DNA of 64,000 nucleotides from Brachionus manjavacas (Eukaryota > Rotifera > Eurotatoria > Ploima > Brachionidae). The stretch covers positions 6,648,501 through 6,712,500 of the forward strand of contig JAHQIY010000001.1 of the NCBI GenBank assembly GCA_019054805.1. Reading direction: 5' to 3'. Shown piece by piece: positions 48,429 through 58,943 of this stretch. A model generated the notes under the pieces. The model ran no database searches. It worked only from the letters and a program-made list of their open reading frames with translations, and was not told the origin of the DNA. The position numbers were made by a program, and so were the translations under genes. Numbering within the stretch: the stretch's first letter is position 1; every line of letters begins with the position of its first letter.

Positions 48429-49136
48429 TTAAGCTTTTATACCATAACCATAAACAACAGGATTGATAAATGTAATAAGAGCTCTGTTAACTCTATATTT
48501 TTTAAGTTCCAAATGATCATATGGCCCAGAGCTTAAAACTTTTTTCATATCCAAAAATTTACAATCCCCTAACGCTGGTTCAATTACTTTTTGCATACAC
48601 TTTCTAGTCTTGTTTTCATTATCAATTGAATGCTCCATAAAAATACAAACACCACCTGGTTTCAAAACTCGATAGATCTCGTTCATAACTTTTTTGTAAT
48701 CATCCACTGAACAGAGAATAAATGTGTGAACTACAACATCCATACTGTTGGACTCAATGCCGACCATTTCTTCAGCTTTGCTTACCACCAGCTTGGAAAC
48801 ATTCAAATCCTGTCGATTGTTTTTTTTGATCGACTCGTTTAAATAAGGCAAGAAAATGTCTGTTTTGTCAAGAATGGTCACATTAGAACCTTTTGGAAAA
48901 TGTTTGAAATTTTCTCCTGTGCCGATTCCAAGTTCCAAAATTTCCAATTGGTCATGCTTCTTGTTAGTTTTGACTTGAGAAATTGCTTCGTCGAAAAGTT
49001 TTGGTTTTACTACTTCAAGGTTCGAATGGACAAAATTCATCATAAAATTTAGAATAGCACCAAAATAAACTTTCATCAAGCATTTAAAAATTATCAGAAC
49101 TAAAACCAAGCCCACTAAAATGTATAGCCAAATCAT
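48429..49136 (-). CDS. METTL7-like membrane-anchored methyltransferase, paralogue 1, 235 aa
   Basis: A single exon from ATG 49136. An N-terminal hydrophobic anchor (IWLYILVGLVLVLIIFKCL) precedes a class I SAM-dependent methyltransferase fold. Motif I is LELGIGTGENFK, the acidic/post-I region is VTILDKTDIFLPYL, motif IV is DVVVHTFILCSV, and LKPGGVCIFMEH follows. The C terminus NPVVYGYGIKA is typical of the METTL7 (TMT1) family. Characterised METTL7A/B enzymes sit in the endoplasmic reticulum or lipid-droplet membrane and methylate small thiols; the substrate here is unknown. Intronless, unlike most genes in the window. A minus-strand AATAAA overlaps the region just after the stop. It is one of four same-strand paralogues between 48.4 and 59.7 kb. 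Confidence 0.93.
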   Translation of the reverse strand: MIWLYILVGLVLVLIIFKCLMKVYFGAILNFMMNFVHSNLEVVKPKLFDEAISQVKTNKKHDQLEILELGIGTGENFKHFPKGSNVTILDKTDIFLPYLNESIKKNNRQDLNVSKLVVSKAEEMVGIESNSMDVVVHTFILCSVDDYKKVMNEIYRVLKPGGVCIFMEHSIDNENKTRKCMQKVIEPALGDCKFLDMKKVLSSGPYDHLELKKYRVNRALITFINPVVYGYGIKA

Positions 49137-50113
49137 TTTATTTTTTAAAAATTATCTTAAAACCGAATAAATTTATATAATGCCAAATTTAATAATAAAT
49201 GTGCTTGTTTAATACAAAAATTTAATTGCTTTATCATTATGACAGTATCAAGCATTCCTTTTAAATTATGCATGCATGTTTTATTTTAAAAAAATTTTAT
49301 TAAATGATGCTTGCATTTCATTTTGATCCAAATTAACTTTAAATCAATTTATTTTAGATTTTAAAAGACAAACAATTCGAATTATTTATCATAATTTGTT
49401 GTTTTTACGCTGAATTTTTTTAATTTTTACTTTAAAATTCACTTAATAAGTTAATAAAATAATAATTTAAATTAAATTTTATTTACAAAAGAGCCATTTC
49501 TAGTCTAGAATAATAATAGATAGTAAAAAAAAACTCGAAAAATTAATTAATTTATTAAGTGAAAAAATAAATGAAAAAATAATCACCAAAAATGTTTTAT
49601 TCCTAGAAATGATAATTTCTAGGAATAATATTTTTTTTTTCTCTAAAATTCTACATAATTGAAGAAAATAGTCATTTTTTTCAACTTTATTTGCTTCATT
49701 ATGAACATGTCACAATTTTTGTTTTATACTTCTTTATTTTTCCCTCTATTAGCAAATAAGTAAAGCAAAAAAATAAAAATGATTCGTTAAATACATCTTT
49801 ATACATCGAAATTCTATGTTAAAATACAGTATGTTTTGTTAATTTTTTTAAGATTTAATCATCTTAAAAATTTATTTATAGAAGAAAGGTTTTTTCTTTG
49901 TAATGACTACCAAAATAACAAGAAAATTAAAAATTTTAGTGAATCTTTTTCATAAAAATTCACAGACAAGTGATCTTGATAATATAAGATTGCATTACAA
50001 AATGATTTTACGTCTTGATTTTAAAGGCAAAGTTAAGGGAGAATAGTAAGTTATGACATATTTCCAAAAAATACCTATATTTGATTTATAAAATTCAAAA
50101 TATCTGTGAAACA
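49137..50113. other. AT-rich stretch with a hairpin
   Basis: A perfect 14-bp stem, TTATTCCTAGAAAT and its complement, lies at 49597-49628 with a 4-nt loop. A short frame from ATG 49903 to TAG 50046 (47 aa, lysine-rich) is not recognisable and probably chance. Confidence 0.4.
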
Positions 50114-50115
50114 TA

Positions 50116-51322
50116 CCGTAAACGCTTGCAGACTACTCCAGGGCTTAACCTCATTTTCCGGATTTATTCCACTGGAATAGTTCCCATCGACACCATGTTA
50201 AAACATTTTTTTTTAATTTTATGGAATTGTGATAGATTTTTTGATTTATTCTAAGATTAAAACCCAATATTGAGTTTTTTTCCTGGCTTATTTCTGAGTT
50301 TTTTTTTTTTTTCAAAAACTGGAATTAATTAGAAAAGAATAAAAAAAATATTTAATTTCGATATATTCCATATTTAAAAATGTAAATTGAGTTTTATTCC
50401 AGGATTCAAAGTGGAAAAAAAATTTCAACGGGATGATTTTGATGAGAGTTTAATAATTGATTCATTCGATTCTTGTGGTATAACTGGTCAATCACACTTA
50501 CATAGCACTCTTAAAAACTTAGTCAACAACAATTTGATTTTTAATTCATATATAGATGATTTAGAAGAGGAAGAAGATATTTTAGGTTTGGACAACGTAG
50601 ATGAAATTGATGTAAATCTTAGAGAGCTTGTGTTAGAAGAGAATACATCAATTGAAGCAAATCAATCAAGTCCTGAACAATTAATAACCAGTCCAGAACA
50701 AAGTCAAATACAATCGTATCAAAATCCACCTAATTCAACTCCAATAAATATTCAAACACCAGAAACAGATGAAAATGTCAATCAAATTGGTTCTCCAGTA
50801 ACTTCGAATGAAGCTCAACCACGATTAAATGGTCGATATGTTCTTAAAGAACTAAATAATCAGCAAAATGTAAATCAACCAAATGTCTCAAATTCTTCGT
50901 CAATCACGATTCAAAAGCTGCCAAAAAAAAGAGGAAGAAAACCTCTCCCTCGTGACGAAAATGGAAAAATAATAAGACAACAAAACTTGTAAATCCAATT
51001 TTTTAAAACTTTAAATTTTTTTTTCCACTTTGAATCCTGGAATAAAACTCAATTTACATTTTTAAATATGGAATATATCGAAATTAAATATTTTTTTTAT
51101 TCTTTTCTAATTAATTCCAGTTTTTGAAAAAAAAAAAAACTCAGAAATAAGCCAGGAAAAAAACTCAATATTGGGTTTTAATCTTAGAATAAATCAAAAA
51201 ATCTATCACAATTCCATAAAATTAAAAAAAAATGTTTTAACATGGTGTCGATGGGAACTATTCCAGTGGAATAAATCCGAAAAATGAGGTTAAGCCCTGG
51301 AGTAGTCTGCAAGCGTTTACGG
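50116..51322. mobile_element. DNA transposon with 310-bp inverted repeats and TA target site
   Basis: The arms 50116-50425 and 51013-51322 are nearly perfect inverted repeats starting CCGTAAACGCTTGCAG. The element is flanked by TA on both sides, the target used by Tc1/mariner/pogo elements. The 590-bp interior carries only a C-terminal transposase-like frame, so this is a deletion derivative. It has inserted between methyltransferase paralogues 1 and 2. Confidence 0.92.
50387..50992 (+). pseudogene. C-terminal piece of a pogo-like transposase
   Basis: An open frame with no ATG begins inside the left arm, possibly after the acceptor-like TTTTATTCCAG. It includes ESLIIDSFDSCGIT, which resembles the post-catalytic 'I..SF..CGI' region of pogo/Tigger transposases. 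An acidic segment, a Gln/Asn/Pro-rich linker and a terminal KKRGRKPLPRDENGK (AT-hook-like) follow. The DNA-binding and DDE domains are missing. The assignment as a transposase tail is moderately supported by the motif and by the TA target site. Confidence 0.6.
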
Positions 51323-51379
51323 TAAAATTTAAAAAAAAATATCTTAAATATAAGTAAAATAATACTTAATGAACAACAA

Positions 51380-51586
51380 TTATTCAGCATTATCTATGTT
51401 GAGTTGTTTAAAACCAAAAAAATTACTACTCTTTTCTTCTATTAATTTTGTATCTTTTGTACCTTTTGAATAAAGTTCAAAGCCAAGATAGTACATGTTT
51501 TCGCTTATAACTAAGTTTTGTCTATCTAAAGTAATTAACCATTGCCAAATGTCTAATCTGCCATCTTGCGAATTTCTAGTGACAGT
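51380..51586 (-). CDS. orphan exon-like frame, unrecognised, 68 aa
   Basis: On the minus strand, 68 sense codons without an ATG run to TAA at 51380-51382. The peptide is convincingly protein-like (RLDIWQWLITLDRQNLVI, then YYLGFELYSKGTKD). An acceptor-like CACTAG sits near its beginning. It could be the last exon of a gene whose upstream exons were displaced by the transposons at 51.6-52.3 kb, or a fragment of an unknown mobile element. No family recognised. Confidence 0.35.
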   Translation of the reverse strand, partial: TVTRNSQDGRLDIWQWLITLDRQNLVISENMYYLGFELYSKGTKDTKLIEEKSSNFFGFKQLNIDNAE

Positions 51587-51641
51587 TTAAAAATTCTATG
51601 ATTTCTTTTAATGAATATTTTAGCTATAAATTGTTTATTTG

Positions 51642-52294
51642 GTCAGGTCCTGATGCCGCTTCAAAAAAATTTTTTTTCGGTCCAAAAAAAATTTGTCCGC
51701 GGCCGGACCGCTGAAACGGACGGTCTAAAATGCGGCCTGCCATAAAAAAGGGGGGGTGGTAAGTTCATTTCAATTCGATCGTTTCAATTCAGAAAAACTT
51801 GAATAACTTTTTTACTAAAAGAGATAATTTAGTTCTGTAAAATGCTCAATGGTATAGCAACTTTGCTTAATCCAAAAATAAATGTCTGCAAAAACTCTGC
51901 AATGTAATTGCACACTTGATTGGAATACTTTTTAATGGGGTGCAAAATGCAGAAAATTGCAGAGTATTTTGCAGACTTATTTTCCTGCATTAAGCAAATT
52001 TGCTTATAATTAAGCATTTTACAGAACTGAATTATCTCTTTTAGTAAAAAAGTTATTCAAGTTTTTCTGAATTGAAACGAACTTCACAACCCCTAAAAAA
52101 GGCCATGGACCGCCATTTGGACCGGCCGCTTTTTTGACCGGCCGTTTCAGCGGTCCGGTCGCGGTCAAATGTTCTTTTAAGAAAAAAAAGCTCTTTTTTT
52201 TTTGAAAATTAAAAAAAAAATTATTTTGGCGGTCCATGGCCGCCAGATTTGGACCGCTAGTTGGCCGGCCAAAATTGGCCGTCTGCCAGCACTA
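51642..52294. mobile_element. GC-rich MITE with a second MITE nested inside
   Basis: The outer unit has unusually G/C-rich inverted flanks built from GGACCGC/GCGGTCC and GGCCGG motifs. Its right end, read inward, is TAGTGCTGGCAGACGG; the left end CAGGTCCTGATGCCGC is only loosely similar. Nested inside (about 51760-52092) is an A/T-rich element with 65-bp, near-perfect inverted repeats at 51782-51846 and 52013-52077. That inner unit ends ACTTCACAACCCC, as does a diverged relative at 60.5-60.8 kb. No coding capacity. Confidence 0.75.
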
Positions 52295-52721
52295 TAATTT
52301 TACTTGTCAACATATTCAGTTTTTTTTTGGTCTCCACTCATAAAGTTTTAGCCAATTTTAATTAAATAATTTAATTTATTGTATCTAGAAAACATATTTT
52401 CAATGCAGGTTTTTTATCTTTAACCTAATCAAAAAATGGTTTTTTGAGTAGTTGAGTGTTATGAGTAAAAAAGTAAATAATTTTATTAATTCATTTTTTA
52501 CAGAATTTAATAATTAAATGAATACTTTCTTGTTTAGTAAATTAAATACCACAACAGTCTGGAAAAAATGGTTTACTTTTCGATAGAAGAAAAAAAATTA
52601 AAAATTAACAATTAATTAATTCGACTCCTTGGTAAAAAGCTTTTATAAATATTTGGTTAAAAAATGCGTCTAAAAGTAGATATTTTATTAAAATAACTTA
52701 AAATTATTTAGTTTTATTTAT
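52295..52721. other. AT-rich stretch
   Basis: No feature seen apart from the presumed 3' UTR of the next methyltransferase gene at its right edge. Confidence 0.4.
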
Positions 52722-53435
52722 TCATTGAATATAAGATTTAGTTCCATAACCATAAACAACCGGGTTCATAAAAGTAATGAGAACTCGATTTATTTCATAA
52801 TTTTTCAGTTGTAATTCTTCATAAGGACCAGAGCTTAAAATTTTTCTCATATCTAAAAACCTATCACCTAAAATTATGGCCATGACATTCTGTAATAATC
52901 TTCTTTTTTTACTCACATTGTCAATTGAATGCTCCATAAAAATACAAACACCGCCTGGTTTTAAAACTCGATACACCTGATTCATTACCTTTAAATGATC
53001 ATCAACTGAGCAAAGCATAAATGTGTGAACTACAACATCCATACTGTTGGACTCAATGCCGACCATTTCTTCAGCTTTGCTTACCACCAGCTTGGAAACA
53101 TTCAAATCCTGTCGATTGTTTTTTTTGATCGACTCGTTTAAATAAGGCAAGAAAATGTCTGTTTTGTCAAGAATGGTCACATTAGAACCTTTTGGAAAAT
53201 GTCTGAAATTTTCTCCTGTGCCGATTCCAAGTTCCAAAATTTCCAATCGATTATTTTTTTTGGTGCTCTTTATTTTTGAAATTGCTTCGTCAAAAAGCTT
53301 CAATTTGACTGTCTCCAAATTCGAATGTATAAATCTCATTATTAAATTTAAAAAAGCACCTGAGAAATATTTCATGAAAACTTTTAGGAGCACAATCGGC
53401 ATAGCCAAAGCGCCTATAAAGTAAATCCAAATCAT
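52722..53435 (-). CDS. METTL7-like methyltransferase, paralogue 2, 237 aa
   Basis: A single exon from ATG 53435. It has the same layout as paralogue 1: an N-terminal anchor (IWIYFIGALAMPIVLLKVFM), motif I LELGIGTGENFR, VVVHTFMLCSV and LKPGGVCIFMEH, ending in NPVVYGYGTKSYIQ. DNA at about 53018-53201 is identical to paralogues 1 and 4, whereas the 3' third of the gene is clearly diverged. The segment encoding SKIKSTKKNNRLEIL is shared with paralogue 4 but not with 1. This patchwork indicates sequence exchange between copies. Confidence 0.93.
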   Translation of the reverse strand: MIWIYFIGALAMPIVLLKVFMKYFSGAFLNLIMRFIHSNLETVKLKLFDEAISKIKSTKKNNRLEILELGIGTGENFRHFPKGSNVTILDKTDIFLPYLNESIKKNNRQDLNVSKLVVSKAEEMVGIESNSMDVVVHTFMLCSVDDHLKVMNQVYRVLKPGGVCIFMEHSIDNVSKKRRLLQNVMAIILGDRFLDMRKILSSGPYEELQLKNYEINRVLITFMNPVVYGYGTKSYIQ

Positions 53436-54410
53436 TTTAAATTTTCTTTCAAAAAATTTTCAAAAAAATTATTCTTGATAAAAACGAATGCAATCATCAT
53501 ATTTAAGTCTAAAAAATTGCCTGATCATTATGAAATTTAAAAAAAATAATGCTAGACTCGATGAATAGAAAAGTAAATGTTAATTATTTAAGCACCCTAG
53601 ATTTTTTTATTTTTACAATTTTTTTTAAGAAAATTTTTAAACCTTGGAATAATATGCAACTGTTAAAAATTCAAATTATTTAAATAAATTATTATCAACT
53701 TGATTTTGAAACAATAATGTCATCTCTAATTTCAAATTACTTTTTTATCTTGAATTGCACGTTTTTTCAATTATGCATTAATATAATAAATTATAGAAAA
53801 TTTTTGTAACTATTTTTGTATATTATTGTTTTTCTTTTTTTTTATTTATTTCGCTAACAATTACTTTAATTAAATGTTTTGTTTCTATGGCACTATTGAG
53901 GATGAACATTTTATCTTAAGATTTCGTTTTATTTTAATTTTCATATATTTGGCATTGTGGTATTTTGAACAAAGAATAAAAATAAAAATAATTTTTTTTT
54001 TAGATCTAAAGTTATAGGCTAAATTATAATACCGCATGCAAGGCCAAAATTTGTTTTCCTATTCATTCAAATTCTTTTTTAAGTTCTAAATTTTTAAATT
54101 ATTTCAATAGTGCTACGCCATGATGATTTTCACTAAATAATCATAAATAAACGATAATTTACGTATATTTACGAAAAAAAATAACAAAATGCTTTTTAGC
54201 GTAAGACAATTTTGTAAAATTCCGTATATTTTCGCAAAATTTCAAAAATTCCGGTAATTTTATGTAAATTAACCCATTCAATAGAAAATAAAGAACATAA
54301 AAGCTCTTGTTTTTCTTATTTTTTCTACAGTTTCGCTTAAAGAATTGATTTTTTCAATTTTTTTTTCACTAAAAAAATGACTTATAATTTAATTTGAGAT
54401 ATATTTTTTC
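53436..54410. other. AT-rich stretch with degraded repeat near 54.1-54.3 kb
   Basis: The segment 54.12-54.27 kb repeats short ACGTATATTTACG/AAATTCCG-type words and may be an old repeat. It could not be delimited. Confidence 0.35.
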
Positions 54411-57403
54411 TGTACTATATATTAATTTTTTTGTACCATAAAAACACTGTACTTAGAATATTTTTCTTGTGTACTATATCTTTACGGAATGTACCATAAA
54501 AGTTAGCGTTTTGTACCATAAAAATGATGATTCTGTACTAAGAAATTATCTTTTACTGTACTAAGAAATTACTTTTAAAAATTTTTAAATTTATTGAAAA
54601 TAAACGAACTTAAATTATACCGCACATAAAAAAATAGTTTTATAATCAAAGTAACGATTAACAAGAAATACAATTAAAATAATAAAAAATACAAATACAT
54701 AAAGTTTTTAAATCTTTCTTGGTCTTAAGACTCTATTTGATTTTGATGCTTCTTTAGGTGCATTTTCTTTATTACTTGTAAAAGATTTAGTTGCTTTTTT
54801 CTTACTTTTATCATAATTTAAACCGAAAGTGGGTTTAAAAACCAAAAGGTCTTTATTAACATGGTCATTTAATTATTGTTGTTTTGGTGATGGTGACGTT
54901 GGTTGTGGTGATGGTGGCAATTGGTTGTGGCGATGGTGGTAATGGCTTTGGATTAAAATCAAAATCAGCTATTTATTTTTTCTCTTCTGTTGGCAACTCA
55001 TTCTCATTTTCTTCGTCTTCATTTTCATAATCTGATTCTGTTAATTTAGCATCATCATGTTGAAAGAATAAAGCAGCTTTTGCTTTTTGTGGTCGCCCGC
55101 GTTTTCTCTTTTGACCAATAGGAATAGTTTTAGCCTCATTAGGTATAATTGTTAACTCTTTAATAGATGCTATGCCAATAATATGTTTACACATTTTAAA
55201 TTTGAAATTACTAGGACAAGAACAACTTGCTGTTCTCCAAGTATCTTCAGATGCATTTAAAGGAAAAGATACTTTCCAAATACCAAAACAAACACTTGTA
55301 AAGTCATTAAAATCTTTAAAATTAGCCGAATCGAATGCCTGTCTATATGCTTTTACTTCTCCTTTTGTTATTTCAGTCTTATAGTCTGATCTTTTAACGA
55401 AATAATGGATACCAGTATCATCTTTAATGCTTAGTGTTTTCTTCTTTAAATGGCTCCATTGATAAGCACGAGTGTATTGCTTGGTTCCAATCGTTGGTAA
55501 TGCACAAAACTCTTTAAAATTAGGATTTTGAGGATCTCTTTTAGTTGACCAATCTTTTACAATATTGAATGCTACGTTAAAGAACACACCTAATTCCAAG
55601 CGTTTTCTTAAAGTCTTTTCTTTTTTTATTTTTGAGTTGTAGGATTCAAGTCCATTATTGGTACTTGGATACCGTTTAATAAAACCTTCATACCTCCCAG
55701 AATAAAGATTAAGCCATTCTTGCTTAAAATGAAGCAAAAAGTCTTTCATTCATTTGTCGCTGCTTTTTAACCATTTCTTCATAAATAATTTTGTACCAGC
55801 TTGAAATACCCTGTTGTCTTGACTTATCTGCAGCATGTCTATGTCTTGGATGACATTTAATTGATTTTGTTTATCCAATATCAGTATCTTTTCTTGTACA
55901 GCTTTTCTCATGTGAAACCAGCACACACCGCGATAAAAATCCTTACCAAAAATTTCACTTAAACCATTTGTAATTGAATCAGCAGCATCAGCTAATAAGT
56001 CAACATTTTTAAGTCTCTCTAGGCCTAATTTTTCAATACCAATTTGTAATGATTCAAAAATAAAGGAAAAATCTGTTGCTTCCTCATTACTACACACAGC
56101 CATGCCTAGTGGATGAAATTTATTGTCCATATCTGACGTACCAACTATAAGCACGGGAAATCTTTGCCAAATTAATTTATAGGTAGCGTCTGCTTGGCAA
56201 ACTTTAGCACGTTTAGCAAGTTTCAGGATGCGTTTAGTTGAAAAGATTTGTCTTAAGTGACGATTATGAATGCGTGCTTTAAATTCATTTGATTGTGATA
56301 CTTCATCGCCATCAACTTTTACTTGATAAGTTACCAGAAAAGGTTCATCTTCACCATCTTTAACTTAACAATTCGATTTACACCATTCAATTTATGTACC
56401 AAAGTTGAATTTACAACTATTACCGGTGGTCTCTTATCTAGTCTTGCATTGAATCCAAATAATTGACGTAATGTAGGTATAACTAAATCTGGTATTCCAT
56501 CTTCTTTCTTTTTTTCTAGTGCATCAACTATCTTACTTGGTAATGTTACGCCTTTAATAAAAAGTAAACTTTTAATAGCACTTAAAGATATATTTATGTC
56601 TATTAATTTACCTATTGCTCTTAATTCTAGAATTTTCTCTTGTGTCATTTGATGAATACCATGTTGCTTTTTGTTAAGATTTATTTTATCATGATCGTGC
56701 GCAGCTTCAGTCTAAAACAATGACACATAATGGTTCTCATGATGACACAGCAGTTGTATAGCACAGCTACATTGAGGACCTATTTTCTTTACCATATTAC
56801 AACGATAAGAGACAAGTAAACCGTTGTCATTTTCATGTTCATTCCTAAACGACCATACTTTTCACTTTCTAAGCATTTCGTTGCATCTTTAGCATTGTTG
56901 AATTTTTCAACGAAAACATACTTCTTCTTCTTAGTCTTTTTATTGGTAACAACTTCATCTTGTGACTCTTCTTCGTCATTCGGAGACATATAGTCTTCTA
57001 GCTCTTCAAATTCATCAAAATCATAATTATTATTCTTTTTATAAGCCTTAAAATAAATTTATGTTTTGAAAGCACATTTATGTTTTAAAATATAAATACG
57101 CCATAACAAGTTTCTAAAACTCAGTTTATTTTTTGTCACGTTACTATTTAGACTTTGAACAAACAATTAAATGTTCAGTACAAAAAATTAATGTCTGGTA
57201 CACAAAAAATTATTTCTGGTACAAAACATTTAATTTCTCGTACAAAAGATTTAATTTATGGTACAAAAAAGTGAAACGTAAAGTTATGGTCTCAATGATT
57301 AAAATAAACTACAAATCATTAATTCATGGTACAAAAGATTAATTTAAGGTACAAATACATTGATTTTATGGTACAAAAAAATTAATTTATGGTACAGAAA
57401 AAT
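54411..57403. mobile_element. MULE (Mutator-like) transposon flanked by inverted tandem-repeat arrays
   Basis: A broken MULE transposase on the minus strand (54973-57046) lies between two arrays of short tandem repeats in opposite orientation. The left array (about 54411-54572) repeats TTTTGTACCATAAAAAT/CTGTACTAAGAAATTA, with eight TGTAC-centred units. The right array (about 57177-57403) repeats GGTACAAAAAATTAATTTAT at about 21-22 bp spacing, with nine GTAC units. Because they are mutually inverted they may serve as the element's terminal repeats. Exact ends and target duplication (9 bp expected for MULEs) could not be fixed. Confidence 0.75.
54973..57046 (-). pseudogene. MULE transposase, decayed
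   Basis: Reading the minus strand from 57046: an acidic start; a FLYWCH/WRKY-like zinc-finger region with SYRCNMVKKIGPQCSC and CHHENHY; a spacer; and the DDE core. The core includes VCQADATYKLIWQRFP (first Asp), LLADAADSITNGLSEIF with GVCWFHMRK (second Asp plus CxxH) and TNNGLESYNSKIKKE (Glu). A SWIM zinc finger, CSCPSNFKFKMCKH, and a basic KRKRGRPQK tail follow. The catalytic residues survive, but there is an in-frame TGA at 55750-55752, a frameshift near 56370 and at least one more near 56830, so the gene is inactive though rather young. It sits between methyltransferase paralogues 2 and 3. Confidence 0.88.
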
Positions 57404-58059
57404 TGACATCCATTTAATTTTTCGTAAATTTATAAAAAATTAAATTTTTTGAAAAAAAATTTTGGTAAAATCTAATCAAAAAGAGAAAATTTTTGAATTA
57501 TATTTTATTTTATTATATTTGGCTAAAAGTTTTTAGTAATTAAATCAGTCTCTTTTTTTTCAATAACTATTTTAATTACCTATTCTTTTCTACGCTACAC
57601 AAGGACCTTTTTTAAGTTTTTTTAATGAAAAAAGCATTTTTCGCTAAAGTTTTATACGTGATCTTTAAAAAAATTACGATCGTTAAATAATGTGATCATA
57701 ACCGATCACAGACCGACCAAGGACGTGTTGATCACATAATTGGGGATCGTGGAGATCAAGCCTACATGAACATTCTTTTTAAATTACCTTTAAGTAGTTA
57801 ATTTAAATAGATGATAAAATTAATAATATATAATTATTTGAAATTAATTTTATCAAAACATATCATTATTTTTGTTTGTTGTTTTAGGTCCTGTTTTTAA
57901 TTAAGAAGGTTCGAGTAGATGTATAAAGATGTCTTAATATACAGAAATTACCATCCAGAGAGACACTAAAAATTTAGCATACATATTTACCAGTTAACTA
58001 ATATTTACCAGTTTAAAAATTTATTTAAAAATTAAATATAAAAAATTTCTTTGGAAATA
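57404..58059. other. AT-rich stretch
   Basis: A G/C-richer patch near 57.68-57.77 kb contains several GATC words (TGATCAT, CGATCAC, TTGATCACA). No gene seen. Confidence 0.4.
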
Positions 58060-58767
58060 TTAAGATTTAGCTGATTTAACACCATAACCATAAACAATAG
58101 GATTTACATGAGCCAAGTAAAACTTGGGAATATTGTGCTCTTTAATGACTAATTCTTCATACAAACCATCTTTGATGACTTTGTTCATATCCAAAAATTT
58201 GCAGTAATTGAAAGGGTTTTCTAGCAGCTTTTGTAATAGTTTTCTTACTAAATTATTGTTATCCAAAGAATGCTCCATAAATATACAAATACCACCTGGT
58301 TTTAAAACTCGATAAATCTCGCTTAGGACCGAATGATAATCACTTACACTACATAACATTAAAGTATGTACAACTACGTCCATGCTGTCTGACTCAATTT
58401 CTACCATTGACTCAGCACTATTTAGAACTAATCTAGAAACATTTAAATCTTGGCGATTATTTTTTTTAATCGAATCATTTAGATATGGCAAAAAAATATC
58501 AGTTTTGTCAAGTATGGTTACATTTGATCCACGAGGAAAATTCTTAAAATTTTCACCACAACCTATTCCAAGCTCTAGTATTTCAAGTCTTTCACTTCTG
58601 CTTGTTTCTAGCCGTGTGAAAGCTTCTTGAAAATGTCTCGACTTTAACTCGACCATATTTGAATGTATACTCTTCATTAAAAAGCTTAGAACTGTGGGAT
58701 AATACAATTTAATTAAAAGTTTAATGACGAAACAAGTTAACAAGATTCCAATCAAAAATAAAATCAT
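58060..58767 (-). CDS. METTL7-like methyltransferase, paralogue 3 (divergent), 235 aa
   Basis: The first ATG in frame is at 58767 (MILFLIGILLTCFVIKLL, the membrane anchor); the frame is open for 14 codons further upstream but without ATG. Motifs are present: LELGIGCGENFK (GCG instead of GTG), DVVVHTLMLCSV and LKPGGICIFMEH, with the C terminus NPIVYGYGVKSAKS. Unlike the other three, its central DNA segment does not share long identical tracts, so it seems to have escaped the sequence exchange affecting its neighbours. It lies only 176 bp downstream of paralogue 4 on the same strand. Confidence 0.93.
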   Translation of the reverse strand: MILFLIGILLTCFVIKLLIKLYYPTVLSFLMKSIHSNMVELKSRHFQEAFTRLETSRSERLEILELGIGCGENFKNFPRGSNVTILDKTDIFLPYLNDSIKKNNRQDLNVSRLVLNSAESMVEIESDSMDVVVHTLMLCSVSDYHSVLSEIYRVLKPGGICIFMEHSLDNNNLVRKLLQKLLENPFNYCKFLDMNKVIKDGLYEELVIKEHNIPKFYLAHVNPIVYGYGVKSAKS

Positions 58768-58943
58768 TTTTTTACTAATTGACAGAGTTCTCAATTTTAG
58801 ACTTTTCAAATCAAGATTTAAACTACCAAAATATAAAAATAAATTTTTTTAAAAAATTTTTTATATTTAGATTTCAAAATTTGGCATGAAAAATTATTTA
58901 TTTTTAGAAAATTAAAAAAAAATTCTAAATTTATTCAAATTTT

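Noticed and set aside
52019-52237. 72-aa minus-strand frame in the nested MITE
   Set aside because: The frame runs through inverted-repeat DNA of two noncoding elements.
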